35,772 nt of DNA. It comes from Jiangella rhizosphaerae. Its GTDB lineage: Bacteria > Actinomycetota > Actinomycetes > Jiangellales > Jiangellaceae. The notes below the pieces were generated by a model. That model was not told the origin of the DNA. It did no database searches and worked only from the letters and a program-made list of their open reading frames with translations. Position numbers and translations under genes: made by a program. Numbering within the stretch: position 1 is the first letter of the stretch; each line of letters opens with the position of its first letter. Where the stretch lies: positions 1 through 35,772 of the forward strand of contig NZ_QUAL01000437.1 of assembly GCF_003579925.1 (NCBI RefSeq), in the 5' to 3' direction. This document shows, one piece after another, positions 6,966 to 15,493 of the stretch.

Positions 6966-7959
6966 GCCAGAGCGGCCGCGGCGTCACCGTCCGGACGATC
7001 GACGGGTGCGGCGGCGGCTCGGCGCCGTCGAGCAGCGTGCCGACGATGTCGGCGGCCTCCGCCGCGAGCGCGTGCCGGTCGATCGACAGCGTCGACAGCG
7101 GGGGCGTCATGACGGCGCCGAGCGAGAGGCCGTCGACGCCGACGACGCGCAGGTCGTCCGGGACGGCGATGCCGTCGAGCTGGGCCTGCTGCATCGCGCC
7201 CATGGCCATGAGGTCGTTGAACACCAGCACGGTGTCGACCTCCGGGTGGGCCGCCCGCAACCGGACGAGGCCGTCGGCGCCGCCCCTGATCGACTCCTCG
7301 GCGACGACGACGGCCGCGGCGGAGTCCGGCCCGGCGAACCGCTCGTACGCCCGGCGCCGGTGGGTCGGCCGGTAGCGGCCGGTGCCGGCCGACGCCGGCG
7401 GCCCGGCGAACTCGATCAGGCCGAACCGCCGCGCGCCACGGTGCCTGAGCTCGTCGAGCAGCGCCTCGATCGCGCTGTCGAAGTCGAGGACCACCGCGTG
7501 CATGCCCGGCACGGTGGCCGGGGTCTCCATCTGGACCAGCGGCGCGCCGCGCGCGGCGGCCACCAGCGCCGCCTCGTCGCCCGGCAGGTAGCCGACGATC
7601 GCGTCGGCCTGGCCGCTGAGCGCGGCGACCAGCTCGACGCCGTCGCCCTGCTCGTGCGAGGCCATCAGCACGTGCCAGCCGCGCGGCGCGACGACGTCCA
7701 GCAGTTCCGCGGCGAGCTCGGTGTAGTAGGGGTTGCGCAGCGAGCCCAGGACCAGCCCGATGCTGCGCGTCTTCCGGCGGGCGGCCAGGTTGCTGGCGAA
7801 CCGGCTGGGCCGGTAGCCGAGCTCGGCGGCGGTCCGCAGCACCAGCTCGCGGGTCCGCCGGCTGATCTCGGGCATGCCGTTCATCGCCCGGGTCACGGTC
7901 TGCCGGGAGACGCCGGCCGCCGCCGCGACGTCCTCGATGGTGATGCGGCCGCCGCCCAT
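6952..7959 (-). CDS. LacI-family transcriptional regulator
   Basis: 335 aa, ATG at 7959. Residues 6-33 form the LacI helix-turn-helix (ITIEDVAAAAGVSRQTVTRA), followed by the hinge helix region (SRFASNLAARRKTRSIGLVLG) and a periplasmic-binding-protein-like effector domain (about 65-330) with FNDLMAMGAM and VVGVDGLSLG. It is divergent from the GH42 beta-galactosidase gene, with a perfect palindromic operator in the 80-bp gap. The likely role is repression of that gene and itself, relieved by a galactoside or derived sugar (inference). Confidence 0.93.
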   Translation of the reverse strand: MGGGRITIEDVAAAAGVSRQTVTRAMNGMPEISRRTRELVLRTAAELGYRPSRFASNLAARRKTRSIGLVLGSLRNPYYTELAAELLDVVAPRGWHVLMASHEQGDGVELVAALSGQADAIVGYLPGDEAALVAAARGAPLVQMETPATVPGMHAVVLDFDSAIEALLDELRHRGARRFGLIEFAGPPASAGTGRYRPTHRRRAYERFAGPDSAAAVVVAEESIRGGADGLVRLRAAHPEVDTVLVFNDLMAMGAMQQAQLDGIAVPDDLRVVGVDGLSLGAVMTPPLSTLSIDRHALAAEAADIVGTLLDGAEPPPHPSIVRTVTPRPLWRRSA

Positions 7960-8003
7960 GCCGTCCCTTCCTTGACCCCCGTGACAGGGCCAGCGTAGCG
8001 TCG

Positions 8004-8019
8004 CCGTGAACGTTCACGG
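8004..8019. promoter_or_regulatory. LacI-type operator
   Basis: A perfect 16-bp palindrome, CCGTGAACGTTCACGG, with the central CG typical of LacI-family sites. It lies 44 bp upstream of the regulator start and 20 bp upstream of the GH42 start. Confidence 0.8.
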
Positions 8020-8039
8020 ACCTCGGCGGAAGGGCTGCG

Positions 8040-9980
8040 ATGACTCTCTGGTTCGGCGGCGACTACAACCCGGAGCAGTGGCCCCGGGAGGTCTGGGACG
8101 AGGACGTGCGGCTCATGCGCCGCGCCGGCGTCACCGTCGCCACCGTCGGGGTCTTCTCGTGGGCGCAGCTGGAACCGGAGGACGGCCGGTTCGAGTTCGA
8201 CTGGCTCGACGACGTCCTCGGCCGGCTGCACGCGGCCGGCATCGGCGTCGACCTGGCGACGGCGACCGGGTCGCCGCCGCCGTGGGTGCTGCGCGGCTAC
8301 CCGGACGTGGCACCGGTGCGGGCCGACGGCGTGCGGCTCGGCGGCGGCAGCCGGCAGCACTACAGCCCGCACTCGCCCAGCTACCGGCGGCTGGCAGGCC
8401 GGCTGGTCCGGGCGCTGGCCGAGCGGTACGGGTCGCACCCGGCACTGATCGCCTGGCACGTGAACAACGAGTTCGGCTGCCACGTCAGCCGCTGCTACGG
8501 CGAGCACGCGGCGGTGGCGTTCCGGGCCTGGCTGCGCGAGCGTTACGGGACCGTCGAGGCGTTGAACGAGGCCTGGGGGACGGCCTTCTGGTCGCAGCGC
8601 TACGCGACGTTCGACGAGGTGGAGCCGCCGCGCGCCGCCCCCACGTTCCTGAACCCGACGCAGTTGCTGGACTTCGACCGCTTCAGCTCCGACGCTCTGC
8701 TGGAGCTGTACCGGTCGGAGGCGGCGATCCTGCGGGAGCTGAGCCCGGGCGTACCGATCACCACCAACTTCATGGGGCCGTTCCGGCCGCTGGACTACTG
8801 GCGGTGGGCGGAGGAGGTCGACTTCGTCTCCGACGACAGCTACCCCGACCCCGTCGACCCGGACTCCCCGGTGACCGCCGCGCTGGGCCGCGACCTCATG
8901 CGGTCGCTGGCGGGGGAGCGGCCGTGGGTGCTGATGGAGCAGGCGCCGAGCGCGGTGAACTGGCGGCCCCGCAACGCTCCGAAGCCGCCGGGCGGCAACC
9001 GCGTGTTGTCCATGCAGGCGCTGGCCCGCGGAGCCGACGGGATCATGTACTTCCAGTGGCGGCAGTCGGCCAGCGGCTCGGAGACCTTCCACTCCGCGAT
9101 GGTGCCGCACGCCGGCCCGGACACCAGGATCTTCCGCGAGATCGAGGCGCTCGGTGCCGAGCTGGGCGGCATGGGCTGGGTCGAGCGGCAGCCGGTGCCC
9201 GCGCGGGTCGCGATCGTGTTCGACTGGGAGGCCCGCTGGGCGCTCGAGCAGCCGTCGCGGCCGACGGCGCTGAACTACCTGGACATCGTGACCGACTGGT
9301 ACCGCGCGTTCTGGGACCGGTCCGTCACCGTCGACTTCGTCCGCCCCGGCGCCGACCTCTCCGGCTACCGCCTCGTCGTGGCGCCGGTCCTCTTCGCCGC
9401 CGGCGCGGCCGCGCTGGACGGCCTGCACGACTTCGCGGCCTCCGGCGGGACGCTGGCGGTCACCTTCCAGTCCGGGATCCTCGACGAGTCGCTGCACGTC
9501 AACCCCTCGGGCTACCTCGGCCGGCTCGGTGCCACGCTGGGCGTGCGCATCGAGGAGTTCGCGCCGCTGGCCGGCCCGGGCGACGCCGAGCCGCCGGTCG
9601 TCGCCGTCGAGGGTGAGCTCGGCCCGCTCACCGGCCGGCTGTGGAGCGAGTTCGCCCACGCCGGCGGCGCGGAGGTCGTGGCCACGTTCGCCGGTGGCGA
9701 CGTCGCCGGCTGGCCCGCGCTCACCCGGAACGGTGTCGGCAGCGGTACGGCGTGGTACGTCGGCACGCACTTCGACGCCGCGGGCCTCGGCCGGGTGGCC
9801 GACGCCCTGCTCGCCGGCGCGGGGGTGACCGGTGTCCTCGACCGCTGCGCCGACGGCGTCGAGGCGGTCGTCCGCGGCGACGCGACGTTCGTCCTCAACC
9901 ACCGCGGCGAGGAGCGACGGGTCGTGCTGAGCGGAGAGGAGCTGACCCTCGGCCCGCGGGAGGTCCGCATCCTCCGCTGA
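8040..9980 (+). CDS. Beta-galactosidase, glycoside hydrolase family 42
   Basis: 646 aa, ATG at 8040 with GGAAGGG upstream. The N-terminal TIM barrel begins with FGGDYNPEQWP. The acid/base is Glu144 in WHVNNEFGC and the nucleophile is Glu300 in WVLMEQAPSAVNWRPRN. A trimerisation/Rossmann-like domain (about 390-590) and a small C-terminal beta domain follow. The length is normal for GH42. There is no signal peptide, so it is cytosolic and would act on imported galactosides (often plant-derived galacto-oligosaccharides or arabinogalactan fragments). No sugar transporter is adjacent, so import must be encoded elsewhere. Confidence 0.95.
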   Translation: MTLWFGGDYNPEQWPREVWDEDVRLMRRAGVTVATVGVFSWAQLEPEDGRFEFDWLDDVLGRLHAAGIGVDLATATGSPPPWVLRGYPDVAPVRADGVRLGGGSRQHYSPHSPSYRRLAGRLVRALAERYGSHPALIAWHVNNEFGCHVSRCYGEHAAVAFRAWLRERYGTVEALNEAWGTAFWSQRYATFDEVEPPRAAPTFLNPTQLLDFDRFSSDALLELYRSEAAILRELSPGVPITTNFMGPFRPLDYWRWAEEVDFVSDDSYPDPVDPDSPVTAALGRDLMRSLAGERPWVLMEQAPSAVNWRPRNAPKPPGGNRVLSMQALARGADGIMYFQWRQSASGSETFHSAMVPHAGPDTRIFREIEALGAELGGMGWVERQPVPARVAIVFDWEARWALEQPSRPTALNYLDIVTDWYRAFWDRSVTVDFVRPGADLSGYRLVVAPVLFAAGAAALDGLHDFAASGGTLAVTFQSGILDESLHVNPSGYLGRLGATLGVRIEEFAPLAGPGDAEPPVVAVEGELGPLTGRLWSEFAHAGGAEVVATFAGGDVAGWPALTRNGVGSGTAWYVGTHFDAAGLGRVADALLAGAGVTGVLDRCADGVEAVVRGDATFVLNHRGEERRVVLSGEELTLGPREVRILR

Positions 9981-10106
9981 TCCGGCGATCGCCCTGATGG
10001 CGCCCGCGCGGTGCCGACCACGGCTCTCCGGCAGATCCGCGGGCGGCGCGCCCGTTTCGCCCCGTTTGTCGGCCTGTGGATAACGATGATCATCCAGGAT
10101 CGCCTA

Positions 10107-10174
10107 CATCACGAGGATTACCCGAGCTTCACCATGGCTGCAAGGGTGTTGACGCTTGGGTAATCCTCGTGATG
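10107..10174. repeat. Long-stem intergenic hairpin H1
   Basis: Arms 10107-10127 and 10154-10174 pair over 21 positions (20 Watson-Crick plus one G/T) around a 26-nt loop. The arms begin CATCACGAGGATTACCC. It lies downstream of two convergent genes. There is no U-tract, and the stem and loop are longer than usual terminators. Confidence 0.8.
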
Positions 10175-10378
10175 GCCCTCAAAATCACGTGAAATCTCAC
10201 CAGGTGGACGCCTAGCAACATCGGACTCACCCGACGCGGGGGACGCCGCCATCACCGTGACGATTCTCGCGGCCACCGACATCGTGACGACGATGCCGAC
10301 ACCCCGACGACCACGCCCCGGGCCCGGCCGTCGCGCTCTGGTCAGCACGCCCGATGTCGTCCACACCGTCATTCTCGA

Positions 10379-10398
10379 TGGCGGGCTGACACCCGCCA
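10379..10398. terminator. Terminator of the four-TM protein gene
   Basis: TGGCGGG (10379-10385) pairs with CCCGCCA (10392-10398), with a 6-nt loop. It is directly downstream of the TAG stop (10402-10400) of the leftward gene. Confidence 0.55.
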
Positions 10399-10399
10399 C

Positions 10400-11251
10400 C
10401 TACGGCGTCGCGGCGTCCTCGGCCGGCGCGGTCTCCTCGTCAGTCGGTGCCGTCGCGTCGTCGCCGGAGCCCGCGGTGCCGGCCTCGACGGCGTCGACCT
10501 GTTCCTGGGTGTACCCGCAGTAGTTGACCGCCTCGCGCTGCCAGTAGCTGACCAGTCGGGACTTGCCGGCGGCGTGGGCGTCGGCGACCGTGCCCTCGTA
10601 GATGCGGCCGTCCTGCGACTCGCGGTTGACGTCGGGCACCTCGGCACAGACGTGGAAGACCGAGCCCGACCGCGTCCAGTACACGAGGTCCTGGCCGGTC
10701 AGCTCCTCGATGATGGTCGTCTCCTCGGAGTACTGCTCGACCGACGGCGAGTCGAGGTCGATGCCGAAGTACACCGCGACGGCGGCGACGGCCACCGCGA
10801 TGCCGCCGGCGATGCCCTTCTGCCTGCCGTCCATGTCCTTGTTGGTGAGGATCAGGACGATCAGCGGCAGGAACGCGATGACGGTGATGATCGCGCCGAG
10901 CTGGTTCTGGACGAAGAACCGGGTCGGCTCGCTCTTCGACGCGGGGTCGAGCCGGTTGGCCTTCTTCCACAGCAGCGAGCCGCCGATGGCGAGCGCGCCG
11001 ATGACGACGATCAGCGCGATCAGCAGGACCATGTTCACGGGGTCCTGCCGGAGCACCCAGAAGATGGCGAACGCCTCGCCGGCGATGGCCAGCAGCCACA
11101 GGCCGGCGGCGATCAGCCGGAACCTGGTGGCCTGCTGTTTCGCCTCGGGTGTCGGCGTCCAGGTCGGTGCGTCGGCGGAGCGCTCGGTCGCGGCTTCCGG
11201 AGCGGACTCGACCCGGACGACCTCCTTCTTCCTCCTGCTGCGTCCAGCCAC
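10400..11251 (-). CDS. Hypothetical protein with four transmembrane segments
   Basis: 283 aa. The start is GTG 11251, with GGGAGG upstream; longer frames lack a ribosome site. A basic and acidic N-terminus (1-42) is followed by hydrophobic segments at about 45-67, 73-95, 119-136 and 145-164. A soluble C-terminal domain (about 165-255) contains two cysteines (FHVCAEVPD and NYCGYTQEQ) and a SYWQREAVNYC stretch. The tail is low-complexity Ala/Thr/Glu/Asp. I do not recognise a named family. The SRLVSYWQREAVNYCGY segment could be a conserved extracytoplasmic domain. It is transcribed alone, ending at a hairpin. Confidence 0.8.
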   Translation of the reverse strand: MAGRSRRKKEVVRVESAPEAATERSADAPTWTPTPEAKQQATRFRLIAAGLWLLAIAGEAFAIFWVLRQDPVNMVLLIALIVVIGALAIGGSLLWKKANRLDPASKSEPTRFFVQNQLGAIITVIAFLPLIVLILTNKDMDGRQKGIAGGIAVAVAAVAVYFGIDLDSPSVEQYSEETTIIEELTGQDLVYWTRSGSVFHVCAEVPDVNRESQDGRIYEGTVADAHAAGKSRLVSYWQREAVNYCGYTQEQVDAVEAGTAGSGDDATAPTDEETAPAEDAATP

Positions 11252-11381
11252 GATGGTCCTCCCGCGGTGAGATCGGCGGCATGAGCATATGGGCAAGGCT
11301 CGATGTGCGCCTGTCGTAGCGGGAAAGTGGGTGGATCGCAGGGAGCCGTCGGCCTCCGCGCGCCCGCCGCGGGTGCCGACT

Positions 11382-11471
11382 CTTGGCACGCTGGGGCGCT
11401 CCGCAAACGCGGCATTTCCGACACGTTGGGTGCGCTACGGCGTGCCAAGGACGACGCTGGAGCGTGCCAAG
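11382..11471. repeat. Inverted/direct repeat of CGTGCCAAG
   Basis: CTTGGCACGCT (11382-11392) and AGCGTGCCAAG (11461-11471) form an 11-bp inverted repeat 68 bp apart. A third copy, CGTGCCAAGG, lies at 11441-11450. They are between the end of the peptide operon and the start of the four-TM gene. This may be a regulator site or a weak terminator; the role is not clear. Confidence 0.4.
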
Positions 11472-11478
11472 GCTGTGC

Positions 11479-12198
11479 TCAGCGGGTGATGCGCATGCGC
11501 ACGAGATCGGTGCGCTGGAGGGAGACACCGTGCGCCACCGGCTCGCCGCGGCGGGCGAACGTCGTCTGGGTCGCCTGCAGCACCGGGGCGCCGTCGTCGA
11601 GGTCGAGCGCGCGGGCGTCGTCGCCGCGCACGCAGACCGCCTCGAGCTCCGTCGACGCGTGCATGGCGGCACCCGGCGTGTGCCGGTTCAGCAGCTCGTA
11701 CAGCGACGTCTCGATGCGCAGCATCGGGCTGGGGTCGATCGGCCGCCCGAACAGCTGGGCCGGGACGATCTCGCTCATCAGCGCCGACGGCGAGCCGTCG
11801 ACGGCGAACAGGCGGCGCACGTGCCAGGCCTTGGCGCCGGCGTCGAGCTGCAGCACCGCCGCCGACGCCGCCGGTGGCGGCACCAGCTCGCAGGACGCGT
11901 CGAGAAGCGTGACGGTGCGGCCGCCGGTGCCGACGCGGTCGCGGTAGGACTCGATCGCCGACATGTTCAGCGACGCCACCTTCGGCGGCTCGCTCACGAA
12001 CGTGCCCGCGCCCCACTGCCGGGTGACGATGTCCTCGGCGGCCAGGACGACCAGCGCCTCGCGGACCGTCGTCCGCGACACCTCCAGCGCCTCGGCCAGC
12101 TCCTTCTCCGGCGGCAGCCGGTCACCCGGGGCGAACTCGGTCGCGATGAGGTGCCGCAACCGCAACAGAGCGCTCTGCGCCGCGGAGTCCCGCCTCAT
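11479..12198 (-). CDS. GntR-family (HutC/UTRA) regulator of the peptide operon
   Basis: 239 aa, ATG at 12198. The N-terminal winged helix (about 8-75) shows GDRLPPEKELAEALEVSRTT and VREAL, with the wing at RQWGAGTFV. Residues 95-235 form a UTRA effector domain (AWHVRRLFAVDGSP, ETSLYELL, GVSLQRTDLVRMRI). It is the last gene of the leftward operon, 25 bp after the M19-like gene. Two palindromes upstream of the first operon gene resemble HutC/DasR-type sites, so autoregulated repression released by an imported or processed ligand is likely (inference). Confidence 0.92.
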   Translation of the reverse strand: MRRDSAAQSALLRLRHLIATEFAPGDRLPPEKELAEALEVSRTTVREALVVLAAEDIVTRQWGAGTFVSEPPKVASLNMSAIESYRDRVGTGGRTVTLLDASCELVPPPAASAAVLQLDAGAKAWHVRRLFAVDGSPSALMSEIVPAQLFGRPIDPSPMLRIETSLYELLNRHTPGAAMHASTELEAVCVRGDDARALDLDDGAPVLQATQTTFARRGEPVAHGVSLQRTDLVRMRITR

Positions 12199-12223
12199 GG
12201 TCGACTACCACCCTTGTGCGAGG

Positions 12224-13450
12224 TCATCGGTCGTCATCGGTGGACCGCCACACCGTCTCCAGCACCCGCATGGTGTTGCCGCCGAGCACCTTCGCGATGT
12301 CTGCATCAGAGTAACCGTGCTGCACCAGCCACCCGGTGATGTTGTGGAAGCTTTCGCCCGGATTCTCCACGCCCGCGACGTAGTCGACCAGCGGGTGCTC
12401 CAGACGCCCCTCGTCCTTGTGGGCGTAGTTGCCGGCGTAGGTCCGGTGCACCGCCACGTGGTCGCCGAACATCGTGTCCGGGCCGAAGGTCACGTGGTCG
12501 ATGCCGACGAGGTCGACGCAGTACTGGAAGTGGTCCATGAAGGACTCCAGCGAGTGCTCCGGGTGCGCCTCGGACAGCGTCGTGTGCGGCGCCGCCTCGA
12601 TGCCGATGACCCCGCCGCGCTCGGCGCAGGCGCGGATGACGTCGTCGGGCTTGAGCCGGGGAATGGGCCAGACGGCGCGGGCCCCGGCGTGGGTGATCAT
12701 CACCGGCACCGAGGACGTCTCGATGACGTCGAGGCTGGTGCGGTCGCCGCAGTGCGAGATGTCGATGGCCATGCCGAGCCTGTTCATCCGCTCGACGGCG
12801 CGCCGGCCGAAGTGCGTCAGGCCGGCGTCGGCGCGCTCGGACAGCCCGGAGCCCAGCATGTTGGCCTGCGAGTAGGCGATGCCGAGCTGGCGCACGCCGA
12901 AGCCGTACAGCATGTCGATGCGGTCCAGCTCGTTCTCGATCATCGTGGCGCACTCGAGCCCGGCGATGAGCGCGACCTTGCCGGCGGCCTTGGCGTCGCG
13001 GATGTCCTGGACGGTCGTGGCGTGCACGACGAAGTCCTGCTTGGCGAGGTCGGCCAGCCGGAAGCCGAGCGCGTAGATCATGTCGTCCCACTTCCAGCCG
13101 TGCTGGCTGGTGACGCAGGACGCGCCGGCCATGAAGTTGTCGACCACCGCGGTCAGGCCGGAGTGGGCCAGCCCCTCGTACCCGGTGCGCTGCCGGCCGG
13201 TGCGGTTGTAGCGGCGGATCTCGTCGGGGTCCTCCGGCAGGACGACGGCGTGCTCGTGGAGCGAGATCACGACGTTCTCGGCCAGCAGCCGGGCCACCCG
13301 GGCCCGCTCCTCGTCGGTCAGCCCGCCGTCGTAGGCGGGGACGCGGCCGACCTCGGCGGCCAGCCGGAAGTCCTGGTAGTCGACGCCGGCCTGCAGGTAC
13401 GAGTACGCGCGGTAGCCGTCGTACGCGGGGGCGGGGGTCGTCTCGGTCAC
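12224..13450 (-). CDS. M19-like (membrane dipeptidase family) amidohydrolase, copy A
   Basis: 408 aa from GTG 13450. This start has GAGG 6 nt upstream and lines up with the start of the paralog at 21064-22266; an ATG at 13468 overlapping the upstream stop is the alternative. Family features: VISLHEH near residue 70 in place of the usual HxD, IAGLECATMIENELD with the bridging Glu, GVRQLGIAYSQANMLGSGL, AIDISHCGD, VMITHAGARAVWP and DHVTFGPDT. These fit a dinuclear-metal TIM-barrel dipeptidase, acting on dipeptides or N-acyl amino acids. No signal peptide, so cytosolic. It shares a nearly identical 142-bp tract with copy B. Confidence 0.85.
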   Translation of the reverse strand: MTETTPAPAYDGYRAYSYLQAGVDYQDFRLAAEVGRVPAYDGGLTDEERARVARLLAENVVISLHEHAVVLPEDPDEIRRYNRTGRQRTGYEGLAHSGLTAVVDNFMAGASCVTSQHGWKWDDMIYALGFRLADLAKQDFVVHATTVQDIRDAKAAGKVALIAGLECATMIENELDRIDMLYGFGVRQLGIAYSQANMLGSGLSERADAGLTHFGRRAVERMNRLGMAIDISHCGDRTSLDVIETSSVPVMITHAGARAVWPIPRLKPDDVIRACAERGGVIGIEAAPHTTLSEAHPEHSLESFMDHFQYCVDLVGIDHVTFGPDTMFGDHVAVHRTYAGNYAHKDEGRLEHPLVDYVAGVENPGESFHNITGWLVQHGYSDADIAKVLGGNTMRVLETVWRSTDDDR

Positions 13451-13464
13451 TGTGCTCCTCGTGG

Positions 13465-14478
13465 TCATGCGGTGGCGGGATCGGCCTGGACGGGCATCGG
13501 GTGGTGGCAGGCGAAGGCCTGGCGGTGCCGGTCGTCGCCGGCGAGCAGCGGCTCGACCGTCGCGCACTCGTCGGTCGCCCTCCAGCAGCGGGTGCGGAAC
13601 CGGCAGCCGGACGGCGGGTCCACCGGGCTCGGGGGGTCGCCCTCGAGCAGCCGGCGGGTGCGCCGTCCCCGCAGTTGCGGGTCCGGCATCGGCACGGCGG
13701 AGAGCAGCGCCGACGTGTACGGGTGCCGCGGGTTGTCGTAGACGTCGCGGCGCGAGCCCAGCTCGGCCAGCTTGCCCAGATACATCACGCCGACGCGGTC
13801 GGAGATGTGCCGGACGACGGACAGGTCGTGCGCGATGAACACGTAGGCCAGCCCGAGCTCGCGCTGCAGCCGCTGGAACAGGTTGACGACCTGCGCCTGG
13901 ATCGACACGTCGAGCGCGGAGACCGGCTCGTCGCAGACGATGACGTCGGGCGAGAGCGCGAGCGCCCGGGCGATCCCGATGCGCTGGCGCTGCCCGCCGG
14001 AGAACTGGAACGGGTACCGGTCGAGGTGGTCCGGGTCGAGGCCGACCAGCTCGACGAGCTCGGCGATCCGGGCGGCCTGCTGCTTGCGCGGCAGCAGGTC
14101 GCGGTGGATCTCGAACGGCTGCCGGAGCAGTTCGCGGACGGTCCGGCGCGGGTTGAGCGACGTGTACGGGTCCTGCAGCACGATCTGCACGCGACGGCGC
14201 AGCTCGCGGGCCTGGCGGCCGCGCACGGAGTGCACGTCGGTGCCGCGGAAGCGGACCACGCCGGACGTCGGCGTCTCCAGCCCGACGATCATCCGGGCCA
14301 GGGTGGACTTGCCGCAGCCGGACTCGCCGACGATGCCCAGTGTCTCGCCGGCGTGCAGCTGGAAGCTGACGCCGTCGACGGCGCGGACGGCGGGCGCCGG
14401 GCGTCCGGGCAGCCCGCGGCGGCCGGTGAAGTGCCGGGTCAGGTTCTCGACCGAGAGCACCGGCTCAGACGCGGCCAT
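13465..14478 (-). CDS. Peptide ABC transporter ATPase, DppF/OppF type
   Basis: 337 aa. ATG 14478 follows GGAGGTGCTCC; the gene overlaps the upstream ATPase gene by 14 bp. It has Walker A GESGCGKST, Q-loop VLQDPYTSLNP, signature FSGGQRQRIGIARAL, Walker B VIVCDEPVSALD, and the C-terminal oligopeptide/dipeptide domain (RRLLEGDPPSPVDPPSGC with FRTRC). It pairs with the adjacent DppD-like ATPase to power the DppBC-like permeases. The only oddity is the overlap of its stop with a possible ATG of the following gene. Confidence 0.95.
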   Translation of the reverse strand: MAASEPVLSVENLTRHFTGRRGLPGRPAPAVRAVDGVSFQLHAGETLGIVGESGCGKSTLARMIVGLETPTSGVVRFRGTDVHSVRGRQARELRRRVQIVLQDPYTSLNPRRTVRELLRQPFEIHRDLLPRKQQAARIAELVELVGLDPDHLDRYPFQFSGGQRQRIGIARALALSPDVIVCDEPVSALDVSIQAQVVNLFQRLQRELGLAYVFIAHDLSVVRHISDRVGVMYLGKLAELGSRRDVYDNPRHPYTSALLSAVPMPDPQLRGRRTRRLLEGDPPSPVDPPSGCRFRTRCWRATDECATVEPLLAGDDRHRQAFACHHPMPVQADPATA

Positions 14479-15493
14479 GGAGCACCTCCTCGTGACGGTG
14501 GCAGGCACTGGCCCGGCCGGCCGGGCGCAGCTCCGCCAGCTCCGGCCGGGACGTCGTGCACAGGTCGACGGCGACGTCGCACCGGCCGGCGAACGCGCAG
14601 CCGGTCACCCGGTTCAGCACGGTGGGCGGCGAGCCCGGGATCGCCCACAGCGCCTCCTCCTCGCGGTCCAGGCGCGGGATCGAGTGCAGCAGTCCGCGGG
14701 TGTACGGGTGCGCGGGCCGGGCGAACACGTCGTCGACGCGGCCGCGCTCGACGATGCGGCCGGCGTACATGACGGCCAGCGTGTCGGCGGTCTCGGCCAC
14801 GACGCCGAGGTCGTGGGTGATGAGGATCATCCCCATGCCGGTCTCGTCCTGCAGGTCCAGCAGCAGGTCCATGATCTGGGCCTGGACGGTGACGTCGAGC
14901 GCTGTGGTCGGCTCGTCCGCGATGAGGACGGTCGGCTCGAGGGCCAGCGCCATCGCGATCATCGCGCGCTGGCGCATGCCGCCGGAGAACTGGTGCGGGT
15001 ACTCCTTGGCCCGCCGCTGCGCCGCGGGGATGCGCACCCGCGCCATGAGCTCGACGGCGCGCGCCGCGGCGGCACGCCGGCTCATGCCGCGGCGGGTGCG
15101 CAGCAGCTCGGCGATCTGCTCGCCGACGGAGAAGACCGGGTTGAGCGCCGAGAGCGCGTCCTGGAACACGATCGCGATCCGCTCGCCGCTGATCAGCCGC
15201 CGTTCCTCGGCCGAGGCCCGGACCAGGTCCCTGCCCTCGAACAGCACCTGGCCGCCGGTGATCCGGCCCGGCGGGTCGATCAGGCCCATCACCGAGCGTG
15301 CCGTGACCGACTTGCCCGAGCCCGACTCGCCGAGCACCGCCAGCGTCCGCCCGGCGTACACGTCGAGGCTGACGTCCTGGACCACCGGCCGGACGCCGTC
15401 GCGGGTGTCGAACTCCACGCACAGGTCGCGCACGCTGAGCACCGGTGCGCCCTCGGCGGGCCGGCGCGGTGCGGCGACCGTCGTCTCAGCCAT
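14465..15493 (-). CDS. Peptide ABC transporter ATPase, DppD/OppD type
   Basis: 342 aa, ATG at 15493, overlapping the hydrolase stop by 8 bp. Motifs: Walker A GESGSGKS, Q-loop VFQDALSALNP, signature FSGGMRQRAMIAMAL, Walker B VLIADEPTTALD, H-loop ILITHDLG. The C-terminal domain ends GCAFAGRCDVAVDLC, the cysteine-rich element typical of OppD/DppD. It forms the heterodimeric ATPase with the next gene. Confidence 0.95.
   Translation of the reverse strand: MAETTVAAPRRPAEGAPVLSVRDLCVEFDTRDGVRPVVQDVSLDVYAGRTLAVLGESGSGKSVTARSVMGLIDPPGRITGGQVLFEGRDLVRASAEERRLISGERIAIVFQDALSALNPVFSVGEQIAELLRTRRGMSRRAAAARAVELMARVRIPAAQRRAKEYPHQFSGGMRQRAMIAMALALEPTVLIADEPTTALDVTVQAQIMDLLLDLQDETGMGMILITHDLGVVAETADTLAVMYAGRIVERGRVDDVFARPAHPYTRGLLHSIPRLDREEEALWAIPGSPPTVLNRVTGCAFAGRCDVAVDLCTTSRPELAELRPAGRASACHRHEEVLHGRV

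Larger units (their letters stand above)
9981..10399. other. 419-bp intergenic region between convergent genes
   Basis: No convincing gene. It contains a 9-mer matching the DnaA-box consensus (TGTGGATAA, 10075-10083), the palindrome GATGATCATC (10085-10094), a 21-bp-stem hairpin (10107-10174) and a terminator-like hairpin at 10379-10398. The central part, around 10075-10210, is noticeably less GC-rich than the genes. Short overlapping frames here have poor codon use. Confidence 0.6.

Noticed and set aside
10075-10083. Replication origin signal
   Set aside because: Only one DnaA-box-like 9-mer, and no dnaA, dnaN or cluster of boxes nearby.
10107-10174. CRISPR or transposon end
   Set aside because: A single hairpin with no repeat-spacer periodicity, no transposase and no target duplication seen.
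10118-10399. Possible 93-aa leftward gene in the GH42 downstream gap
   Set aside because: It runs through one arm of hairpin H1, has no ribosome site and shows poor, Arg/Pro-rich composition.
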